Assembly: GCA_937973635.1 (NCBI GenBank)
Contig: CALJJZ010000015.1
Location: 1-64,000 of the forward strand
DNA from: an uncultured Bacillota bacterium
GTDB lineage: Bacteria; Bacillota; Dethiobacteria; DTU022; UBA8154
DNA length: 64,000 nt
Direction of reading: 5' to 3'
A model generated the notes under the pieces. The model was not told where the DNA came from. It saw only the letters and a list, made by a program, of their open reading frames with translations, and made no database searches. Below, in pieces: positions 59,634 through 64,000 of this stretch. Positions within the stretch are counted from its first letter, which is position 1. Each line of letters begins with the position of its first letter. The translations under genes and the position numbers were made by a program.

Positions 59634-59852
59634 TCACCCCAGGCCCCCGTGGTAGCCCACCGTAACCTTATCTCCCTCTACCAGGACAGGAACCCGGTCT
59701 GCCCCGTATTTTGCTTTTATCTCTTCAAGGGCTTCCCGGTCAAAGGTAAGGTTTATTTCTACAAAATCAGCGCCTTTTCCCTTAAGCTCTTCCACCAGCC
59801 TGGCAGCATAAGGACAACCTTCCTTGGTATAGAGAAGGATCTTTTGTTCCAC
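59634..59852 (-). CDS. Glutaredoxin-like protein with CPYA motif
   Basis: Thioredoxin-fold protein of 72 aa. The redox motif C13-P-Y-A16 has only one cysteine, like monothiol glutaredoxins. DRVPVLVEGDKVTVGYHGG gives the cis-proline (VPV) and the C-terminal G-G. GTG start 7 nt after GGAGG. It may reduce mixed disulfides or hold a metal. Part of the permease operon. Confidence 0.88.
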   Translation of the reverse strand: MEQKILLYTKEGCPYAARLVEELKGKGADFVEINLTFDREALEEIKAKYGADRVPVLVEGDKVTVGYHGGLG

Positions 59853-59958
59853 CCTGATGCCTCCCTTATTTTTTTAAGCGAAAATATGGCCGCAAAAGCT
59901 TTTGCTTGTCAAAAAACAACATGGGACGGTATTGAGAGGTATTAGCATCTGTTAACAC

Positions 59959-60171
59959 TCAGCAGCAGCTGCCTCCCGGCTGCGGGCCGCAGCAACCGCC
60001 TGCCGGGGGGGACCCCTGTTTAATTACGGTCATGTTGCCAAAAAACTGTACCATCTTGCTACTGCCACAGGCAGGGCAGAGGGGCTGCAAACCTTTTTCC
60101 TTTTCTACTAGCGTGGCCTGCACTTCCGCTTTTTTCTGGCAGTCCAGGCAGACATAATCATAGACAGGCAT
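59959..60171 (-). CDS. FmdB-family zinc-ribbon protein with Cys-rich tail
   Basis: 70 aa. The N-terminal MPVYDYVCLDC and CPACGSSKMVQFF match the FmdB/CxxC-CxxC small zinc-ribbon family. The tail GGCCGPQPGGSCC carries four more cysteines and may bind a metal or metalloid. The ATG follows AAAGGAGAGATGACGAT. It lies 17 bp downstream of the thioredoxin-like gene. Confidence 0.88.
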   Translation of the reverse strand: MPVYDYVCLDCQKKAEVQATLVEKEKGLQPLCPACGSSKMVQFFGNMTVIKQGSPPAGGCCGPQPGGSCC

Positions 60172-60188
60172 ATCGTCATCTCTCCTTT

Positions 60189-60536
60189 TTACAGTTTCAT
60201 CTTTTCTTTAATGGCATTAACTGCCTCTTGGGGGCTGGGGCTGCCCATACTAACGATTTCACCGTGCAGCGCAATGATGGGAAGGGCCTGGGCGCCGAAA
60301 GAGGCGAGTAGCTGGCGTACGGTCTGCCCTGCGGGCTGCTCTTCTACAGATCTCCTGTCAGCAGTGTTGATTACCTGGACCTTAGCGGCTAGTTCAGCTT
60401 CCAGCGTTTTTTTAAGCGCTGCGATCTCTTCCTCCCTTTGCCCAACAGGGGCGCAGCAGGAAGACTCCGGACCACAGGGGTATTCTAAAGGCAACATAAA
60501 AATACTGACCTGCAGGGGTTCATTTTCTGCAAACAT
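60189..60536 (-). CDS. Cys-rich thioredoxin-like protein, ArsD-like
   Basis: 115 aa with a predicted thioredoxin-like fold (VSIFMLPLEYP..., AALKKTLEAELAAKVQVINTAD..., QALPIIALHGEIVSMGSPS with cis-Pro). The Cys cluster CGPESSCCAPVG sits where the redox motif would be, comparable to the vicinal cysteines of the metallochaperone ArsD. It lies 3 bp after the permease stop. It could hand arsenical or another soft metal to the permease; this is inference from context. Confidence 0.68.
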   Translation of the reverse strand: MFAENEPLQVSIFMLPLEYPCGPESSCCAPVGQREEEIAALKKTLEAELAAKVQVINTADRRSVEEQPAGQTVRQLLASFGAQALPIIALHGEIVSMGSPSPQEAVNAIKEKMKL

Positions 60537-60539
60537 CTT

Positions 60540-61880
60540 CTAAATTATTCCTCCTCTGAAGAGATTAAACAGCACTCCGGCTAACACACAGCCGATAAAG
60601 CTTACTGCTACATAAAGGACGATTATTTTTTTGCGGAAAACAGCTGAGAGCATGACAATAGCAGGCAAGGAAAGCCCCGGCCCTCCCAGCAAATAAGCCA
60701 GCGTAGCCCCTGCTCCCATCCCTTTATGGACTAACGCCAGCGCTGTAGGAACCTCCACGTAGGTGCACACATAGGCCAGGACAGCGACTAGAGAGGCGAG
60801 GAGCACCGAGTCCAAACGCTGGCCGCCTACCAGGTTCACCACCACCTCTGTAGGGATGAGCACCTTAATCGCCCCGGCGATGAGCACTGCCAGTAACAGG
60901 TAGTAGTTCAGCTGCAGAAAGAAATCCCAGCCTGTCTGGAGAGCCTTAATAGCTTTTTCCCTGAAAGTTTCCTGGCCCGATCCTTCCGGCAGCACAAAAC
61001 AGGCCGCCGTCCCTCCGACATGGGCTGCGGCAGCTGCAGGGGGCAGAAACCAGCGCCCTTCTTCATCGCGGTCGAGGACTCCCGCTTCGCCTAGGCGCAT
61101 GAGCTCCTCCTCTTCGCCAGGAGCAAGCTCCTCTGTCGTTTTGCGGGACGGGTTCCCGGAAAGCTTCATGGCAACGCGGAAGGCCAGCTGTTGCAGCTCA
61201 GGAGGAAGGGCCGGAGTAATGCCTGTTTTAATAAAGCGCCGCAAAAAGCGCTGCCGCTGCTGCATGGAAGAGATAACCATCCCCACAGTCAGGGCGATGA
61301 AAAAGGTACCTAGAATGCGGCCGATAGCCAAAGGCACCCCCAGCACCGTAGCTGTAATGAAAACAGCAGGGATATTGAGCATGGGTGCGGCAATGAGAAA
61401 GGCCATCGTCGGCCCCAGAGGGATGCCGGCCTTGACCATGCCTGCCAGCACCGGCACGATCCCGCAGGAGCAGATGGGTATGACCGCACCTGCTGTAGCA
61501 GCTAGCAAGCTGGCTTTTAAGCCCCCGAACCCCATTTTCCGCTTAACCTCCTCCCAGGGGACAAAGGCTACCAAGATCCCCGCCAGGAACATGCCGATCA
61601 CCCAGTACTGGAACAGCTCCACCAGGACAGCAGAACCTTTTAGATAAATAAAAGCGAGGACCAAGGGTATATTCCAGGAAAGGGGCGTTTCTATGGCGGC
61701 AAAACGCGCTTCTTCTCCTGTAATTCCCGGGGGCTGCAGCAGGCCATACCTAAAGAGGGCGGAAAAGGAAAGGCCATTTATATAAACAAAGAGAAGTGCC
61801 GATAAGTATGCCGCAGCTACCAAAACAATGTAAAGATATTCTTTCCTGCTAGGCTTTCTAAACAACTTAGACAAGGCCAT
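60540..61880 (-). CDS. ArsP/DUF318-type permease
   Basis: Membrane permease of 446 aa with about eight to ten helices in two halves separated by a cytoplasmic loop (about 205-320). The family signature is GAVIPICSCGIVPVLAGMVKAGIPLGPTMAFLIAAPMLNIPAV; the C-S-C-G-x-x-P motif is shared by the organoarsenical exporter ArsP and related permeases. The second half repeats the pattern (TYVEVPTALALVHKGMGAGATLAYLLGGPGLSLPAIVML). ATG 61880 follows GGGGGAGG by 9 nt. It heads a five-gene operon with thiol/metal-binding proteins. Confidence 0.88.
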   Translation of the reverse strand: MALSKLFRKPSRKEYLYIVLVAAAYLSALLFVYINGLSFSALFRYGLLQPPGITGEEARFAAIETPLSWNIPLVLAFIYLKGSAVLVELFQYWVIGMFLAGILVAFVPWEEVKRKMGFGGLKASLLAATAGAVIPICSCGIVPVLAGMVKAGIPLGPTMAFLIAAPMLNIPAVFITATVLGVPLAIGRILGTFFIALTVGMVISSMQQRQRFLRRFIKTGITPALPPELQQLAFRVAMKLSGNPSRKTTEELAPGEEEELMRLGEAGVLDRDEEGRWFLPPAAAAAHVGGTAACFVLPEGSGQETFREKAIKALQTGWDFFLQLNYYLLLAVLIAGAIKVLIPTEVVVNLVGGQRLDSVLLASLVAVLAYVCTYVEVPTALALVHKGMGAGATLAYLLGGPGLSLPAIVMLSAVFRKKIIVLYVAVSFIGCVLAGVLFNLFRGGII

Positions 61881-61894
61881 CTGCCAGAGCCTCC

Positions 61895-61932
61895 CCCATA
61901 TGTATATATGCGCTACTTTGTATATATAATAG
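61895..61932 (-). promoter_or_regulatory. AT-rich dyad upstream of ArsP-like operon (candidate ArsR operator)
   Basis: The stretch contains CATATG, TATATATGCGC and TATATATAATAG. On the minus strand it shares GCATATA with the candidate operator at 55931-55946. It lies just upstream of the permease ribosome binding site. The match is short and AT-rich, so the call is weak. Confidence 0.3.
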
Positions 61933-62009
61933 CAAAGGACAAAACCGGCGTCAAGCCTCTTTAAGCAGGACCCGCGATTAGAAAGCGATAAGGAATTTTA
62001 AAAAGAAGA

Positions 62010-64000
62010 TTATTTTTCCTCCCACACCTCTATTTGCGCCCCCAGCTGCTGCAGCGTCTCCTTCACTTTGCTGTCCAGGGTGGTGCGGTCAAAGCCTCCC
62101 TCGGAACGGGCTTTGATCTCCAGGGTAACATCGGGATCCGCCCCGGAACTCTTCAGAGGTAGGATGACGCCGGCAATAATCTGGGAGAGCTTATCCCAGG
62201 GGACACCTGCTTTTATCTCAATCTCCCTTACACCCTGCGGCGGCAGGGTTGTCGTCCCAGGAGTATAACCGGAGCCCTCTTTCCTCCCATTTGCAGGCGG
62301 CCGACCTTCGCCTTCGGTACTCGTCCCAGTACTGACGCCGGGCAATTCAGTTGTGGCTTTTCTTTCTGCTTCAGACATCTTCTCTTTCTCGGCCTCTTCA
62401 GGCCTTAAGATAATATCCTCGCCGGTTACTTCGAAAGGAGCCTCGCCGAAATAGAGCCGCTTGCCCTGGCGCAAGCCCAAAAGGCTGTTGGCCGCCCCCT
62501 GTCTAAGGGTTCCGTAGAAGACGGCCTCGCTTTCCAGACAGGGGAGGCCGGGCGTCTTTAAAAAGAGGTCGTAGCAGTCGGCGGCCCTCTTCTCTTTTTC
62601 GTCCTTGCCAAAGGCTTTGTCCAGCAGTAATTTCGGCGATATCTTGGCCAGGATACGCTCCTCGTCTTTAAGGAACTGGTAGGTGCGCCCGGCCAGGGTA
62701 AGGGTTTCACCAGCGGCAGGCAAACCCATATCCCGCCAGTATATTTCCCCGTTCCCGTACCAGCCTACGTAGCGGTAGGCGTTTACCACCTGGAAGGGCA
62801 TATCCTTGGCCGCCTGGGAAAGCTTGGTCTTTAGCTCCTCTTTAGCCAGGGACGTCAAGTGTATAGACAGGTCGGCGTCGATCTCCCGCAGCGCCAACAA
62901 CCGCCTGAGCAGCCTTTCCAGCGTGATGTAATAGCCGGGGTCTACCGCCAGGAAGAAAAGGGAGTTCATATAAACCCGGGGCGAGGCCCCGGCCCTTTGG
63001 GCCAGCTCCAGGGCGAGGGTAGGCAGATCCTTCTGCCCGAAACGGTACGCCGGGTTTATGATCGCCAGTTTCAGGCGCTTGTTATCGGGGATATCCCCCC
63101 CTTTTTCGGGCCAGAGGAATACAGAGAGGAGGGGTGAGCCTTTAGAGAGCTTCTCCAGGTGGCCCCGCAGCTCTTCAATAATCTGTTCCCGCTCCACAGC
63201 CTCTTCTTTGTCGACGATGACCCTGTTCAGGTTGGGCTGATTCTTGAAGCTATAAAAGCGCCTCTCGGCGTGCAAGTACCAGAGGGAGTCCTCCAGTTTG
63301 CTGACAGCGTCGCCCACAATGGTCGGAGGCATCCCTTCCCGCAGCAGGGAGACCCTGAGCCAGGGCAGGCTCACGCCTCTGCGCTCGCCGCCGCTGAAAG
63401 AGTAGAGGAAGACAGAGGTGGCCAGCCCTTTAGCGATGCCATATCTCTCGTATTCGCTGCCCATCTCCTGGTCGATGCGGCTGGCCTTGCCGGTAATGTC
63501 TGAAGCGATGATGCTGTCGTACTCGTTGCCGATATGCTTGATGAACTCTCTTCTGAGCTCCTGGCTCGCTAAATTAACTAGGGAAGAGTGGATGAGGGGG
63601 GAGGGCACTTTTCTTTCGTACAGGTCCCCTACAACCCGGGCGAGGAGCCGGAGCACCCCCCTGGTGCGCTGGAAGGTGGGGAAGGAACCCCAGCGCTCGT
63701 ATAAGACATCGATAAGATCGGGATGGAAAGGGTAGGCTTTCTCCATCTTCTCCCGGTAGGAGAGCTCCCTGATTTCGCCCGGCGCATCGCTCCCCAGCTC
63801 CTGGTAGAGCTTAAAATAGGCCTCTGCCACCTGCCTGTGCACACCTTTATCACCGCAGTCGTCCAGCAGCCGCTTGCGGATGACCTCGTAGATCTCTACC
63901 CCTTCTACGGGGACGTAGATGCTTTCCACCCGTCCGGAGACCTTCTGGATCTGGGAGAGGGCCTTTTCCGCTTCCTCGTCGTACTGCTCCAAGATGCTGG
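62010..64000 (-). CDS. DUF499-family ATPase, C-terminal part (runs off window)
   Basis: The frame is open to the right edge, so this is the last 660-odd residues of a larger protein, and the TTG at 63992 is internal. Family patterns of DUF499 are visible: YPFHPDLIDVLYERWGSFPTFQRTRGVLRLLARVVGDLYER and LPWLRVSLLREGMPPTIVGDAVSKLEDSLWYLH. The Walker motifs would lie in the missing N-terminal part. A Thr/Gly-rich linker and a short C-terminal alpha/beta domain end the chain. DUF499 proteins occur with DUF1156 methyltransferases and helicases in anti-phage loci, so a defence island may start here. Confidence 0.85.
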   Translation of the reverse strand, partial: SILEQYDEEAEKALSQIQKVSGRVESIYVPVEGVEIYEVIRKRLLDDCGDKGVHRQVAEAYFKLYQELGSDAPGEIRELSYREKMEKAYPFHPDLIDVLYERWGSFPTFQRTRGVLRLLARVVGDLYERKVPSPLIHSSLVNLASQELRREFIKHIGNEYDSIIASDITGKASRIDQEMGSEYERYGIAKGLATSVFLYSFSGGERRGVSLPWLRVSLLREGMPPTIVGDAVSKLEDSLWYLHAERRFYSFKNQPNLNRVIVDKEEAVEREQIIEELRGHLEKLSKGSPLLSVFLWPEKGGDIPDNKRLKLAIINPAYRFGQKDLPTLALELAQRAGASPRVYMNSLFFLAVDPGYYITLERLLRRLLALREIDADLSIHLTSLAKEELKTKLSQAAKDMPFQVVNAYRYVGWYGNGEIYWRDMGLPAAGETLTLAGRTYQFLKDEERILAKISPKLLLDKAFGKDEKEKRAADCYDLFLKTPGLPCLESEAVFYGTLRQGAANSLLGLRQGKRLYFGEAPFEVTGEDIILRPEEAEKEKMSEAERKATTELPGVSTGTSTEGEGRPPANGRKEGSGYTPGTTTLPPQGVREIEIKAGVPWDKLSQIIAGVILPLKSSGADPDVTLEIKARSEGGFDRTTLDSKVKETLQQLGAQIEVWEEK

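Noticed and set aside
1-64000. Looked for tRNA/rRNA genes, CRISPR arrays, insertion sequences and transposases.
   Set aside because: No cloverleaf, rRNA segment, regularly spaced repeat array or transposase-like protein was seen in the window.

Overview
The window looks like chromosome of an anaerobic, endospore-forming Gram-positive bacterium (Firmicutes, Peptococcaceae/Thermoanaerobacter-like). The basis is two CotF-type spore coat genes, strong AGGAGG ribosome binding sites with many TTG/GTG starts, SpoIIE-type phosphatases, a tungsten/molybdenum-rich redox gene set (XDH-family hydroxylase, NADH-linked formate dehydrogenase, aldehyde:ferredoxin oxidoreductase), rubredoxin, and riboswitches typical of Firmicutes. 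No species is claimed.

Layout. 1-3.6 kb: a three-subunit molybdenum hydroxylase, first subunit cut by the window edge. 3.8-5.0 kb: acyl-CoA dehydrogenase behind a sigma-54 promoter. 5.1-9.5 kb: a cobalamin riboswitch leading BtuF-BtuC-BtuD uptake genes plus an ATP-PPase. 9.6-13.2 kb: membrane acyltransferase-like protein and a PhoB/PhoR-like two-component pair. 13.2-15.4 kb: NifX-like protein, MoaD-like protein, BenE transporter. 15.5-18.9 kb: TRAP transporter 1, with sigma-54 and sigma-70 promoters. 19-24.8 kb: small proteins and a NuoE-NuoF-FdhA formate dehydrogenase. 24.9-25.7 kb: spore coat genes and rubredoxin. 25.9-30.5 kb: a partner-switching module (two STAS proteins, two SpoIIE phosphatases). 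31-34.2 kb: NEW3-domain protein with an ABC-2 exporter. 34.2-46 kb: a catabolic island with CoA-transferase, tungsten AOR, glutamate dehydrogenase and omega-aminotransferase on the minus strand, divergent from TRAP transporter 2, with a sigma-54 activator beside it. 46.2-54.2 kb: a DivIVA-like protein and an exosortase-G-type cluster (6-PTPS-related membrane protein, exosortase-like protein, two family-2 glycosyltransferases, small DMT protein). 54.3-55.8 kb: gene debris and an M-box Mg2+ riboswitch with no gene behind it. 55.9-61.9 kb: ArsR regulator and Cys-rich/thiol proteins, with an ArsP-like permease. 62-64 kb: the C-terminal part of a DUF499 ATPase, possibly the edge of a defence island.

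How genes work together. Four near-identical -24/-12 (sigma-54) promoters precede the acyl-CoA dehydrogenase, both TRAP operons and the aminotransferase. The two at 40.7-41.0 kb are divergent and flank three copies of TGCAT-N3-TGCAT, the likely upstream activator sites of the sigma-54 activator encoded at 44.2-46.0 kb. The simplest reading is an inducible pathway: TRAP uptake of an organic anion or omega-amino acid, transamination coupled to glutamate dehydrogenase, aldehyde oxidation by AOR, CoA activation by the CoA-transferase, then acyl-CoA dehydrogenation. Substrates are inferred, not shown. The exosortase-G cluster and the orphan M-box are the other stand-outs.
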